Of a stretch of 64,000 bases of DNA, positions 1 through 12,010 are shown piece after piece. Within the stretch, counting starts at the first letter, position 1; each line of letters opens with the position of its first letter. A program made the translations under genes and the position numbers. The notes under the pieces were generated by a model that was given only the letters and a program-made list of their open reading frames with translations, was not told where the DNA came from and ran no database searches. Source of the DNA: Fallopia convolvulus (taxonomy: Eukaryota > Streptophyta > Magnoliopsida > Caryophyllales > Polygonaceae); assembly GCA_964016875.1 (NCBI GenBank), contig OZ024720.1, positions 36,423,106 to 36,487,105 of the forward strand, written 5' to 3'.

Positions 1-371
1 TGTATATCTACCGAAAATTCCAAACTGTTCAGGCAAATTACGAAACAAATTCAAAGTCTCTCTGTCGAAGGGAATTGGAATTTTCGCTTAGTTTGTTGTT
101 TGTCCAGGTCCTCTTGCATTTTGAAACATTATTTGAATTTTCCAACCCTAATCTTTTGGATGTCATTATCAGGTTTAAAAAGCAAGATTTTCTCATCCCC
201 ACCAAGCATTCGTCTACACCGGAGGAACATGGTCTTTGTTTTGCGTTCTTAGGCATGACTTTGATGAAAAATCCTTGTCTCTTTTGAAATTTCATTTTGT
301 TTGGAGGAGAGAAAGGAGAGGGAGGACTTGGGGGGTTTTGGTTTCAGGTTTCGAAACCCTAGTTTTGAGCT

Positions 372-3300
372 ATGCTGAGAGGTGAGATGAATGCAATGGG
401 AAGACAAATGCAAAGATCGGCGGCAGCCTTGCAGCAACAGCGTCAGTACGACAATTTGGTGGACGTCTCTAACAAGTGGCTTCAATCGGCTAATCTTCAA
501 CAGGTTTTCATCGTCTCTTGATCGCTTTAACTGATCTGTTTTCTTGCTCTTCCATTCATACCTAGACTGAAGCTGTGTTCTATGACCGTTGGTCGTTGTC
601 ATGTTTCTTGTATCTTGTGGCTTTCCTGACTGCATTGATGAATTATAGGATCCTGGCTTCTTTGGCGCTGGGGAAGGAGGAAAAGGAGGTGGGATTGGTT
701 CGAAATGGAACCAAAATTTGCAGAGGAGTTCGAACAGTGGAGGTGGTGAACTGGTTATGAATCCACCAACTCCACCACACCGTTCCAGATCATCGAGTTT
801 CAGGGAAAATGGGGAAGATAACATTTCACCCAATGAGTACAGCCCGGGATTGCTCGATCTTCACTCCTTTGATACTGAGCTTATACCGGAGGTGTTTACC
901 TGCTGTTTCCATGTTTATTTCAGTTTCAGTCCATACTCTCTTTTAGTTTAAGGGATTTCATGTTTTCTGGTGGAGAAAGGTTGCATTGGATATGTATTAG
1001 GGGAACTTCCAGCTTGTGGTTTGCTGCAAGTCAGATTGAAATTTTCTGTGTGGGTTGGCTTTGACCTTTTTTTGAGACAACTACATAACTCAGCTTTTCA
1101 GGCAAGACATACCGATTCTACAGTGAGCCTACCTAGTTTTATCTAAGCATGTAATTCTTAACCTGATGTGGTGAGGGACTTCATTTGCAAAATCATTTTA
1201 CATGATAGTGACTTGATTTAATAGAATAACACTCACTGTCTTAATCTACCTACCTTTGGGAACAATTTACATCCCGGATTACAGATGGTATATGATTATG
1301 GCCTTGCTAATCTCTGTGATACTTGATTTCCTCATACTGAAGATATGTCCCTCACTTCAGCAACCTGCCTGCAGTCTGTTTATAATCCCACCATTTTGTT
1401 CCTCATTGCTTTATAATGTATAGAAACCTATAGCAGCCGGATTCTGTTGGTAGCTAATACTGATATAAATGTTTGCACATTTTCTGTAGATGCCTATTCG
1501 AAGCCTTAATGACGAGCTTCCACTTCACCAACCAGTTCGTGTTAGAAGCTTTGAGGACTTAGAGCCAAGTCTTGCTCCAAATAAAAATGACATCAGGTCT
1601 CGTACATTACTTGAAAACAATAAAGACCGGATAAATTCTATTGCTAAGATCAAAGTTGTGGTAAGTCTATCATTACTTAATACTTGTCAAATTTTTCCTA
1701 AGGTCCTTGTATTGTCTGAATTTGGTAATTCTGTAATGAAAATGTTCATTCAAGTTAGTCCAGAGTCATTATATTTTGAAGTAGTTGAGCATATTTTTTT
1801 ATGTTGATGTCACTCACATCATATGTACTCTTCTCGTTTTTGCTCATTATCTGTGGTGAAGAGAAGCATGAACTAGAATCTGCATTCCCATCATAAGACT
1901 TTTTTTTTTGTTTTATCGTGGACGCATGATGTAAATTTGAACTTGCATTTAAATTGGCACAGGTACGGAAAAGGCCTTTGAATAAGAAGGAAATTTCCAA
2001 GAAAGAAGCTGACATTATAACAATACAGCCAAACTCAAATGCCATGACCGTCCATGAGACAAAGCTTAAGGCGAGTGTTCAATTCAATTCTTTCATGAGA
2101 CAAAGCTTGAGAAATGGTAGTCTACAGGCAGATAGACTCTCAACATGCAACATCTTGCTGGCTGACGTTATGTTGACGCTGTCATCCTTTTTCTGCTGTT
2201 TCATTGAAATCCCCCTTGATATAATTTTCTAGTGAAATTCTAGTTCTTATGTATGTCAACCACATTTTAAATTTTTTGGCACTTTGCCAGAATTTACAAT
2301 CATTTGGATGATGAACTTTCATATTCATTCATGTTCATCCTGCTATAAATTCCCCAGTAGGAGATTTATGACTAGCAGACTAGTTGGCAGGTTAGATTAC
2401 AGTGGAGGGAAGGTAGCATTGAATCTATTTCTTTTAGGATGGACCAAGCAATAAGGACTAGCATGTTATCCCTTCCTCTAGTTTTTATTTTTACTTGACA
2501 CAATGTCATATCCCCTTCTCTAGGTCCCAGCTAAGTAATATCTGATGGTTTGAAAGGAAAATATTAGGATTATTTTATGGTCTGTAAACTCTAGCATTAC
2601 TATCTCTCATTTCAAATCTCATATGATGCTTTCTTTTGACAACTTTAGTGCTATGGTTAAAAGCATTTTTTGCTAGAGATTTAAATTAGGCATGCCAAAA
2701 CTGTTGTCAGTTAAGAGGGTTCATAGCTATTGTTTTGTTTTGAAGGATCAAAATGCACAATGAGTTGAATCTAGCTTCTTGGCTTGTCTTGTCTTTGGAT
2801 AATTATGGTTGCACTCTTTGTCCCTTGTTGAAAGCTTACTGTTCCATGTTACTTTGACTTGATGAGAGTTCCCTTATGAAAAATGAAGTTTGCAACTTGT
2901 GCAGGTTGATTTGACTGAATATGTGGAGAAGAATGAATTTGTTTTTGATGCTGTGCTTGACGAATATGCTTCAAATGACGAGGTTAGAATATTGGTTAAT
3001 TGTGTATGTGGCAAACATTACCAGCATTACTGGGCTTGAAATGGTTATACTTGCCCTTTTTTTCGTAAACTTGATACAGGTCTACTCTGAGACTGTGGAG
3101 CCTATAGTGCCTTTAATATTTCAACGGACAAAGGCAACCTGCTTTGCTTATGGTCAAACAGGCAAGTTACTTGTCTATAAGCTTACTGCTCTCGATTCTA
3201 CAACAAATGTTACATGTTGAACTAATTTTGTTGATAGCTATGTGTTATGTAAAAGCTAATGTTACTGGGTGGGTGGTTAGTTTGTTGTATTGTAACGATA

Positions 3301-6300
3301 ATATATTCTGCATAAATTTTGCAAAACCAACTTTTTTTTATTATATTTACTATTTAATTAGGTTTCATATCAAGAATGACATACTTCATGTATATTTTTA
3401 GTTGTACATACAACCATGAATAGATTTCTAACTCTGAGGATGAGATAGTTACTGTTTCATATGTATAGTTCTACTAATTGTAGTTGTAGTCTAATCTCTC
3501 CCCTCTTCTTTACATAGCTACCAGCATTACTCTACTTTGTCTGGTTGCATAAGCTTGAACTCAAATCTCATCTCCAGGTAGCGGAAAGACATACACTATG
3601 CAACCACTCCCCTTGAGAGCATCCCAAGATATCTTGAGACTAGTGCACTATACTTACAGAAATGAAGGGTTTCAACTGTTTGTGAGTTACTTCGAGATAT
3701 ATGGAGGGAAAGTATTTGATCTCCTCAATGATCGGAAGTACGTTTGCTTATGTAACTCATACTCTTTAGCATGATCAGCTTTAACACATAAAGATTCAAA
3801 TTTTTAGTTTTTGGTATTTTGTAGGACTCTTTTTATGAGAGAAGATGGTAAAAAGCAGGTCTGCATCGTGGGTTTGCAAGAATACAGGGTATCGGATGCT
3901 GAGATAATCAAAGATTTGATAGAAAAAGGAAATGCTACTCGAAGTATTGGCACTACTGGTGCGAATGAAGAGTCCTCTAGATCACATGCTATTCTTCAGC
4001 TAGCAATCAAGAAATCACCTGACGGGAATGAATCAAAGCCTCCTCGACTTGTGGGAAAGCTTTCATTTATAGACCTTGCCGGAAGTGAGCGAGGTGCTGA
4101 TACTACTGATAATGATAAACAGACAAGGTAAACATAAACTAGTGTATTCCAGGAGATATTAGCACATGAAATGTAGGATTAAAGCAATAATGCTGACCCT
4201 GCTTTTTTCCCCCTATTTCGTTCAGTTTTTGGAGTAATTATAATTGATCAAGTTCGTTTATTTTCCAATTTTTGTTGCAGAATGGAAGGTGCTGAAATAA
4301 ATAAGAGCCTTCTCGCTTTGAAAGAATGCATCAGAGCTCTTGACAATGACCAAAATCACATTCCTTTTAGAGGGAGCAAGCTAACTGAAGTTCTCCGGGA
4401 TTCTTTTGTTGGTAATTCTCGTACTGTCATGATTTCTTGCGTCTCTCCAAGTTCTGGATCATGTGAGCACACTCTCAACACACTTAGATATGCTGACAGG
4501 TAACTCCTATAAAAATATAAACAGGACAATATACTTATATTTTGTATATGAAAGAATGGATTTGACATGTAATGCTTTTCAGAGTGAAGAGTTTGTCAAA
4601 GGGATGCAACTCTAAAAGGGATCTCCCTTCTTCAATGGCAAATGTAAGAGACTCTGTGATCTTACCCTCATATTCAGGTTCAGCATCAATAATGAACCTT
4701 GATGACGGCACAGAATATGGACCAAATGGAAGTGGTCGATTTGGATGGACCCGTGAAAGTAGGAAAGATGCTTTGCCACCTGTCAACCTGGATCGTGTTC
4801 CTATTGGGCGGGCAGATAACAATCTTGCTTTCTCAGATTATTACAAAGGCCAGAATAAAGGAGGACAAGGCGATGTCGCTAAGGATGAGTTTGAATACCT
4901 TGAAGATGACTCTGAACAAGAGAAGCTCTACTGGAATAAAACAAAGAAGTTAGAGGTATATACCACAGCTGCTGCAGAGGATAAGATGAAAAAAAATGGC
5001 TTTCAGGTTAAACAGAACGATAATAATGGCTACAGTTTGAATATTGCCGATTCAGATGAAGATCTGAATGCATTACTACAAGTAAAGCATTATATAGCTT
5101 TTCTCGAGTTTTCTTTTGTGTATTTAGTTGGACATATATGCTAAGAGTCTGTCTCACTTGATTGCCAGGAAGAAGATGACCTTGTAAGTGCACATCGGAA
5201 GCTAGTGGAGGAGACTATGGAAATAGTTCGTGAGGTAACTTTTCTCCTTGTTATCCACTGATTGCATTATGGGAAAATTGGTTCAGATAACCTGAATTTT
5301 AAGAAGTGTGCATTTCGTGACACGATGTAGTTCTAAAAATAACATGTACTGCAATTGGGTGTTTGGAAATTAACATATTTGCAACAATTTCATCAACATA
5401 GCTCTTGTTGGGATGCACATGGAGGATTTAATCTCTCAGGATAAGAGAAGGGAGAATGGTTCGTACTTCGGAGTGAAACAGGAAGGATCATTGCAACACT
5501 TAATAACTGAAGTCACCAAACAATTGTCACAATGGATTAGGTCAAAAAAATATATTAATATTATAAAATTTGAACCCTCATCAAAATTACATGCTATGTT
5601 TTGAATTATGATAGCTTTGTGTCTTTGAGATGGATATAATCTGTATATCAATTTTGGTGCAATTTTAACTAAATTTAGTTATTATTGTCACATAGCTAAA
5701 TTCAGTTTTCCTTGGGTCTATCGAATGCATCCACCTAACATATTCAGGACATGAGTGCCCCCATCTTGACCCCTATATCTTGCTTGAGTGAGACTAAAGT
5801 GGGGTGATGATAATTGTGATAGCTTTGTATCACCGAGTGCAATTTCGTGTCATTTGTAGCAAATATCCCTTTGCACTAAACCATCAAACATCTCTAGTAT
5901 TTGTTGTAGTGAATAAAAAAAATGTCGCTGAAGTGTGCGCTTCAGGCTTCAAGGCATGAATGGCTTGAGGCAATACAATGGCATTCTTTAAAAGATTTGT
6001 ATTGTAATGAATTAATACTAAATAAAGCTAATAAACACAACACAATATGTTTTAAATGCCTAATATGCTATGTTTTCTTCTTGGTGGAAGTATGTGGTTA
6101 CCATCTAGGCATATATTATATATTATGTCTAAAATGTATTATTGACAAAATAATTTGTTTTCACATGTTGCTTTTTGCCTAAGCAATGGACCCTTAATTG
6201 CTGTTTTGTGTCTCACATATTTTTTTATAGGAGATGAATTTATTAATTGAAGTTGACCAGCCTGGGAATCAGCTAGACGATTACATCTCTAAGCTGAATG

Positions 6301-6410
6301 CTATGCTATCAAAGAAGGCTGCAGGCATCGTGCAACTCCAAACCCGGCTGGCTAATTTCAAGAAGCGCCTCAATGAGCACAACGTCTTGGTTTCTTCTTT
6401 TGCGGGGTGA
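372..6410 (+). CDS. KIN13B: Kinesin-13B-like microtubule depolymerase (12 exons)
   Basis: Internal-motor kinesin that depolymerises microtubule ends using ATP. Coding exons I read: 372-503, 649-891, 1490-1660, 1963-2070, 2905-2982, 3080-3161, 3578-3737, 3825-4127, 4281-4499, 4583-5081, 5169-5234, 6231-6410. All phases agree and give 746 codons plus TGA. Visible motifs: motor start KIKVVVRKRPLNKK (about residues 178-191); kinesin-13 KVD tripeptide at 218-220; P-loop GQTGSGKT 269-276; switch I NEESSRSHA 372-380; switch II DLAGSE 408-413. The C-terminal block (about 665-746) resembles the conserved plant kinesin-13 tail. The N-terminal LLDLHSFDTEL motif and the spacing match Arabidopsis KIN13B better than KIN13A. 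The start at 372 is the first ATG of the frame; ATG 387 is an alternative. Introns after exons 4 and 6 need GC donors. A LINE lies immediately downstream in antisense. The exon model has not been checked against transcripts. Confidence 0.95.
2071..2904 (+). other. GC-AG intron 4 of the kinesin-13B gene
   Basis: Exon 4 must end at AAG (2070) and exon 5 begin with GTT at 2905 to read the invariant K-V-D of the kinesin-13 loop. The donor is therefore AAG|GCGAGT, a GC donor; the acceptor is TGTGCAG. No GT nearby keeps the frame and the motif. The other introns, except the one after exon 6, have GT donors. Confidence 0.8.
3162..3577 (+). other. GC-AG intron 6 of the kinesin-13B gene
   Basis: Exon 6 ends ACA-G at 3161 and exon 7 starts GT-AGC-GGA at 3578, rebuilding GQTGSGKT. 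The donor is ACAG|GCAAGT, the classical GC-donor consensus. Using the GT at 3166 instead would create an in-frame TAG, so the GC donor is required. The intron splits the ATP-binding P-loop. Confidence 0.88.
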
Positions 6411-6652
6411 GTTCGTTTGGTTTTGAATTTTGCACCATCTACCATGTAAATCTTGTCTTGTTTTCATGGTTTGAAGAATACAGAAACGAGAAAGGGAGCT
6501 CGGGTTTTTGATGTGTTGGCTCTTTTATGTGTGATGACTGATGATGCTTCCTGTGGTGGAAGTTTGTCGATCTTCTGTTATTCAGTGTTAATTTCAAGAG
6601 GTGATCCTGCTCGAATCTCCTCCCTACTCCCATTGAAATATTTCTACAAAAA
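6411..6652 (+). other. Kinesin-13B 3' UTR, proximal part
   Basis: About 240 bp of non-coding sequence between the TGA and the LINE target-site duplication. If the LINE is removed, this runs directly into the sequence at 10047, so the native 3' UTR or 3' flank is probably split by the insertion. I see no clear polyadenylation signal. Confidence 0.5.
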
Positions 6653-6662
6653 GTGAAAGGAA
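6653..6662 (+). repeat. LINE target-site duplication, left copy
   Basis: GTGAAAGGAA, identical to 10037-10046. It abuts the A-rich tail of the antisense LINE (a T-run on the + strand), which is the expected position for a target-primed insertion. Confidence 0.75.
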
Positions 6663-6709
6663 TATTTATTTTTTTTAACAATGAGCTACTAGCTCATTAC
6701 AGGCAAACA

Positions 6710-7222
6710 TTAGGTCGCTTCAATGTTACAAGGCCGACCTAAATCATCACTGCGGATGATCTTTAAAAAATTAAAAACTAAAGGTTGTAGACAAAACAAT
6801 TGTCTTAACCTTACTAAAGATATCTCATCAAAACAAACATCTAAGCAAGAGGAAGATATTGATTGATGGATAAGAGGAATGCTGACATGTCTTCTTGCTA
6901 AGAAGTCAGCGGCAGAGTTAACCTCCCTGTAACAATGAAAAACAACTACCTCAGAAAAACCCGACACCAAACTTCGAATATCTTGCATAATGGAATAAAT
7001 TTCCCATGGTACTTTCCACACGTTCTTTAAAGAATTAATAAGAATTAAATTATCACCTTCTATAATAAGTTTCGGGATATTTAAGTGTATTCCCATTTTT
7101 GATCCCTCCAGAAGTGCAAAGGCTTTCGCTTTGAGAATTGTCATAGGTTGCAGTCCTACTCTATCACAACCTAAAATTGAACTCTTATGATCCCTGAGAA
7201 TAAAACCAGCATAAGTCGCCAT
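6710..7222 (-). pseudogene. LINE ORF2, RNase H-like (RVT_3) domain
   Basis: 170 codons on the minus strand with AKAFALLEGSKMG (catalytic-Glu-helix context), LIIEGDNLILINSL (catalytic Asp context) and CYREVNSAADFLARR (terminal REVN-AD-LA motif), the pattern of plant RVT_3 RNase H domains at LINE C-termini. The first catalytic Asp segment is weak. A methionine at 7222 opens the frame by chance; in the element it would continue the upstream polyprotein. Confidence 0.85.
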
Positions 7223-7919
7223 ATTCTTCTATTTGGAGGCATCAAAATTAAGTTTTATCCAAGAAGGAGGAGGTTTAATCCAGGTGTTACCATTTTTCCT
7301 TTTTGGTCTATTCAACCCTTTTTTCTGGTGGACAATAGTATTTGCAGATTCCCATTGTAGAAATTGTGAGAAAGCCAAATCACATGGCAAAAGATGAGGA
7401 ATTATCCTTACGAGGTTAAAGATTAAAGAATTCCTATTTGTTGATTACTACAATCACAGTAGCAGAGGAGATTTGATTCTCCAACCCACACGTCAATCTA
7501 GATATTAATAGACTTTCCATTTCCTACTATCCATTTAACCCCCTTCGAAAAATTATTCCTAATATTTAATAAGCGATCGAATTGCCAAGAGGTATTTTCT
7601 TATGAAATGAAAAAAGATCTTGTGATCCCAAATATTTATCCCTAATAATTTGAACCCATTTATTTTATGGTTGTGTTAATATTTTCCAAAGGAGCTTCAT
7701 CTGAAGTGAAATATTCATATTTTGAGCCGTCCTAAGAGCAAGCCCTCCATTTTCCTTAGGAGTACAAATTTTCTCCCAACTACAAAGAGGGTGATGATTA
7801 GGAGTAAACTTATTCCAAAAAAAACGATTTATTAACTTTGTCAATATCATCCCAAACTCCTTTCGGAAGTAGGAAACTCTACATTAAATAACTCACTTTT
7901 CCTAGCAAATTTGACTGAA
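7223..7919 (-). pseudogene. LINE ORF2, thumb / zf-RVT linker region, decayed
   Basis: This stretch connects RT and RNase H. The frame 7850-7665 contains LINRFFWNK and CSWEKICTPKENGGLALR, a signature common just after the RT of plant LINEs. The rest is broken by stops and short indels, and a complete zinc-binding domain is not recognisable. Confidence 0.65.
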
Positions 7920-9533
7920 TTAAAACCGCTCGGCCTGCTTAGAAATAGAATTAGCTTTCCACTGAGATAACTGTGACTTTAAATTAGCAATTGTTTCAAC
8001 GAACATAGAATTTTGAACCCTATCTTTAAGAATCGGTATACCCAAATATTTTTTCATAGTTGTAGTGACTTGTATATTTAGAATACTTGCTAATGAAATA
8101 GTAGAATCTCTGGATATATTTGTCGAAGTTTGAAAAAAGCTTTTATGGAAATTAATAGAAAGACCAGAAATGCGAGAAAAAGTAGTTAAAAAAGTTTTGA
8201 TATATTGCATATTAGAGAGACTTGCGTTCGCAAAAATAATAGTGTCATCTGCAAAACTTAAAAAAGGGGTACACGTCCCATTTTTAACTAGTTGGATACC
8301 TATATGAGGAATAGTCTGGACAGAATCAGCTTGAAGAGTTCGTGCAAGATATTCCATTGCAATTATAAAAATAAAAGGAGATAACGGATCACCCTGTCGG
8401 ATTCCACATGTAGGATTGAATTCACTACTGGCTCATTATTAACAAGAACAAAAGAAGAGGAAGTAGAAATACAAGTCATAATTAGATGTACTCAATGCTG
8501 ACTAAATCCAAATTTAATAAGAATTTCTCTAATAAAATCAAAGTCAATTTTATCATAAGCCTTTTCCATATCTATTTTTATAGCCATCCAACCTTTTTTT
8601 CCCTTTTTTCCTTTTATGAAACGAGTGAAAAATCTCATGAGCTATTAAAATATTATCCTGAATCAACCTGCCTTTAACAAAAGCACCTTGTAGAGGATGA
8701 AAATTTTTAGGTAATAAATGTGACATACGATTGGCAAGTATTTTAGAAATAACTTTATACACTGTATTACAAAGACTAATAGGTCGGAAATGGCTTATAG
8801 TCTGTGGATTATCATTTTTCGGAATTAAAGTTATAAAAGATTTGTTAATTGATCTTAACATATGGCCCGAATGGAAAAATGCATTGACAGCTAAAATAAT
8901 TGAGGAACCAACAATGGGCCAATATTGCTGAAAGAATTCAGCAGTGAAATCATCTGGACCCGGTGTTTTATCTGAAGGCATTTCAAAAATTACGGCTTTA
9001 ATTTCAGCAGGGGTCGGCGATTTGTCTAAAGAAACATTGTCCTCTATATCAATTAAACTCGGAATGATATCCAAGTCATTTGGATATAGAAAACATGAAT
9101 TATTTTTAATGAAACATGATTTCATTTCCTCAGTAATATGGTGAGAAATTAATTCGTGATCATAAATAATTATCCCACTATTAGTTTGAAAGCTTGAAAG
9201 TCGTTGTTTATAAGATCTGATTTTGGAAACTGATTGGAAATATTTAGTATTTTTATCAACATTTTGTAAATGTTTTACTTTTGCCCTTTGTTTCCAAAAA
9301 TTGTGTTGAAAAAGGAAGAGTGAATTATACTTATTTAAATGTCTTTGCAATTTTCCTAATAAACTAGTATTTGAAGGGTTGTGCAATAATAATTCCTGTA
9401 AAGATTGTAATTCTTGTGCAGAAATTTTTAACTGTTCGTAATTATTGTTCACATGATGTTTAGCCCAAACTTTTGAATATTTCTTAAGAAGTTGTAATTT
9501 CATACAAACTCGAAAACATAGAAGAGCCATCAA
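7920..9533 (-). pseudogene. LINE ORF2, reverse transcriptase domain
   Basis: Minus-strand frames 9533-8553 and 8357-7920 form one broken RT. Visible: the DKTPGPDDF fingers motif, FITLIPKNDNP, FRPISLCNTVYKVISKILANRM and the thumb-side QGAFVKGRLIQDNILIAHE. In the second frame the FADDTIIFA catalytic box is present. The frames are separated by stops at about 8358-8552, so no full-length enzyme can be made. The relation to plant non-LTR reverse transcriptases is clear from these motifs. Confidence 0.9.
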
Positions 9534-10036
9534 GACGATAACTCCAAACCTTTTGGACTAAAGAGGCATACGTCGGGTTTTGTAGCCAAGCATTTTCAAA
9601 GCGAAAAGGAAATTTTCTGAAAATGTTATTTTTTGAGATATTAAAGGTTACAAGGCAATGATCCGAAGTAGTAAAAGGATGGTGATGTACCTTTAAATTT
9701 TGTAATTCTTGAACTAAGGATTGATGTATAAGAAGTCGATCCAAATTTTCAAAAGTATTTTCATTAGAAATTGAACTCTTATGCCATGTAAAAGGAAAAC
9801 CTGAGCAATTAGCATCCACTAAACCGAAATTATTTTTAAAGTTTAATAATCTAGTAAATCCAGATAAAGCGGGTACAATACTACCCATTTTATCAGACAT
9901 ACTACAAATTTCATTCAAGTCCCCAACTAATATGAAAGGTAAGTTTGAATTTTCAATAATCCGATATAAAGAAGCCCACAAGCAAACTTTATCCGATTCC
10001 CTGGAAGGAGCATATAAAAAAATGATTAGGAATGTC
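9484..10036 (-). pseudogene. LINE ORF2, endonuclease (exo_endo_phos) C-terminal part
   Basis: The minus-strand frame carries FILVGDLNEI (the GDFN-like metal-binding region), a conserved FPFTWHKSS segment and the terminal SDHCLVTFN histidine motif typical of AP-endonuclease-like LINE nucleases. The catalytic N-terminal part is absent. The open frame extends beyond 10036 to a methionine at 10065, but by the duplication model those residues come from flanking host DNA. It overlaps the RT frame at 9484-9533 in another phase, indicating a frameshift. Confidence 0.85.
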
Positions 10037-10046
10037 GTGAAAGGAA
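10037..10046 (+). repeat. LINE target-site duplication, right copy
   Basis: GTGAAAGGAA, matching 6653-6662 exactly. It marks the 5'-truncated end of the minus-strand LINE. Confidence 0.75.
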
Positions 10047-11279
10047 AATTTTGAATTGTGTTCAAGAGATGCGTCTTTACTATTTAGACTGTCTTTTTAT
10101 GGGCAAATTGGTTGCGTCTAAGACCATCCAAAGCGGATGAATTTTAGTTAAAATAAATAATTGAAATCTTCCAAACAGTGTAAGTAGAATAACAATCTAG
10201 TTTCTGGACTTCAAATAGCAATCCGGAAAGCTGGACTTTCAAATCTTAAAAGATGGGCGTCGTTTGATTGGCAATTTTTTTTTTGCCTCTGTTCAACTAA
10301 AACGTAGTGGTTTAAAGTTATACAGGAGTAAAACACCGAGTTTTATACACAGAGCCACACAGATCTTTGAACTGTGCGGAAACGCGAGGCACTCTAGCAG
10401 CCCTTAGATCCCATCGAACGTCCCTTGTAATTTCCACTTTCGGTATATACATTTATGTTTTGGTATTATTTCGGCAATAAAACAATATTATTTTTTCAAA
10501 AAATATTTTTAATATTTTTGTTTTGTTTTTGTCTACATATAAACACCCATTTTGTATATGTTTTGATAAAAAAAATTGATATATAAGAAATACAACTTAA
10601 AAATTCGTTAAAAATTAATCTTTGTATTCTTTTTTATGTAATTAAATTAATGTATTATATAAATAATATAATTTATGTCTTATATAAAGTTAATGTCTTG
10701 GTACATAAAAGCTCAAACGAAACTTCGAGATAAGGTCACCCATAAACAACTACAAGCTGATTTGTTTGAGCATGTATGGCCAAAGTTCAAGCATTTTCAT
10801 CTTCAAAACTAGTTCTCCTTGATTTTAAATGTACTCATTTGGTGTTTTTTATTTTCTATGTTTTTTCTAGTGTGTTTTTGTTTGACCTTTTTTTTTGCAA
10901 TATTTCATACCTTTGTTTAATGTAATCCTATATTTTCAGTTCTAAGTAAAATAAAATGTATTGTTTATTAATTATAAACTTTATAATTCAATTACTTAAT
11001 TGATATAAATTAATCAAATTAATATGAATAAATATTTATATTTAATATTATATCGTATTATTAAATAATACCCGAATTTAAATAGTGTAATTGAATAAAT
11101 AAAAGTAAAATAAAGTTATTAGATTTTAAAGAATGAAATGGGGTTGTGGGTTGTAGGAATAAAGTAGAAGTGAATTTTAAAATGAGGTGGAGGAGTGAGA
11201 AAATTGATTTGGGGAGTTAAGAATCCATTTTGGGATTCAGGATTGTGGATGGTCTAATGTTTATATCTTAAATATCATG
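10047..11279. other. AT-rich intergenic spacer
   Basis: No coding region, RNA gene or clear repeat structure is recognisable. The first part should be the original downstream flank of kinesin-13B. From about 10440 the sequence is strongly AT-rich. Confidence 0.6.
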
Positions 11280-11281
11280 TA

Positions 11282-12008
11282 CAATAAAACCTCCCTAAAT
11301 TAATACTTGTTAAATTAATAAACTCTCTAACATAATATTTTTCTATACTCCCGACTTAGGCCAATGAAAAAACAAATTTCGATAAGATAATATATTTTTA
11401 AAAAACCATTATATAAATATAAGGACCCATTAATATTATAAATTAATAATTATATGAACTTACAAATACATAACTAAGACAACTTAGTGAAATATGGCTC
11501 TAGTGTTTGTTGTTTTCCCCTTAAGACTTAAGTTTACATGCACTACAAAAAAAGGTGAAAAGTTCTCGAATCACATTTCTAGCGTTTTTCTTAAAACTCA
11601 ACTTAGTGAAATATGGTTCAAGTTTTTCTTAAAACTCAAGTTTACTTGCATCCAACATTTCTAGCGTCGTGTTCTCAAACCACAAAAAAATTGCGAAAAG
11701 TTCTAGACGCGCTTAGTGCTTCTTTTCAAATAACTCGTTTTAAAGGTATTGTATGGTCTTCAACTCCATGATCAATATTGTTGTCACTCATAGTAGATAC
11801 AATGTCTTCTAATGCTATAGAGCCTTAAACATATATCTCTTTAAATTTTATCTTAGGTTATTTCTAGATATTATCTAGAAATAAATTTTTTTATCAATTA
11901 GAAAAATCACTTTAAATTAATAAATATTAATTTATAGGTTAATTAATATCTCTATAAGATAATAAAATATCATGGTCCCAACCTTATTAATTTATAGAGG
12001 TTGTACTG
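11282..12008. mobile_element. Emigrant/Lemi1-like (pogo-type) MITE, 727 bp
   Basis: Imperfect terminal inverted repeats of about 24 bp: left CAATAAAACCTCCCTAAATT, right (reverse complement) CAGTACAACCTCTATAAATT. It is flanked by TA dinucleotides at 11280-11281 and 12009-12010. The TIR matches the CAGTAAAACCTCTATAAATT type known from Arabidopsis Emigrant and its pogo-like relative Lemi1, which duplicate TA. There is no transposase frame, so the element is non-autonomous. The middle (about 11515-11720) holds two diverged copies of a segment around AACTTAGTGAAATATGG. Confidence 0.72.
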
Positions 12009-12010
12009 TA

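Larger units (their letters stand above)
6663..10036 (-). mobile_element. 5'-truncated L1-type LINE, antisense to kinesin
   Basis: Non-LTR retrotransposon remnant of 3.37 kb read on the minus strand: C-terminal endonuclease, reverse transcriptase, a gap region and a plant-type RNase H, ending in an A-rich tail (AAAAAAAATAAATA on the minus strand). It is flanked by 10-bp repeats GTGAAAGGAA. The 5' end starts inside the endonuclease domain, so ORF1 and the N-terminal endonuclease are missing, as is usual for aborted target-primed reverse transcription. Several stops and frame breaks make it immobile. The family resembles plant L1/RTE-like LINEs with an RVT_3-type RNase H; I assign the L1 clade from that domain order. 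Confidence 0.9.

Noticed and set aside
1..371. A separate small gene upstream of kinesin-13B
   Set aside because: Frames at 38-295 and 75-287 overlap in opposite directions and have no motifs; this is better read as promoter and 5' UTR of kinesin-13B.
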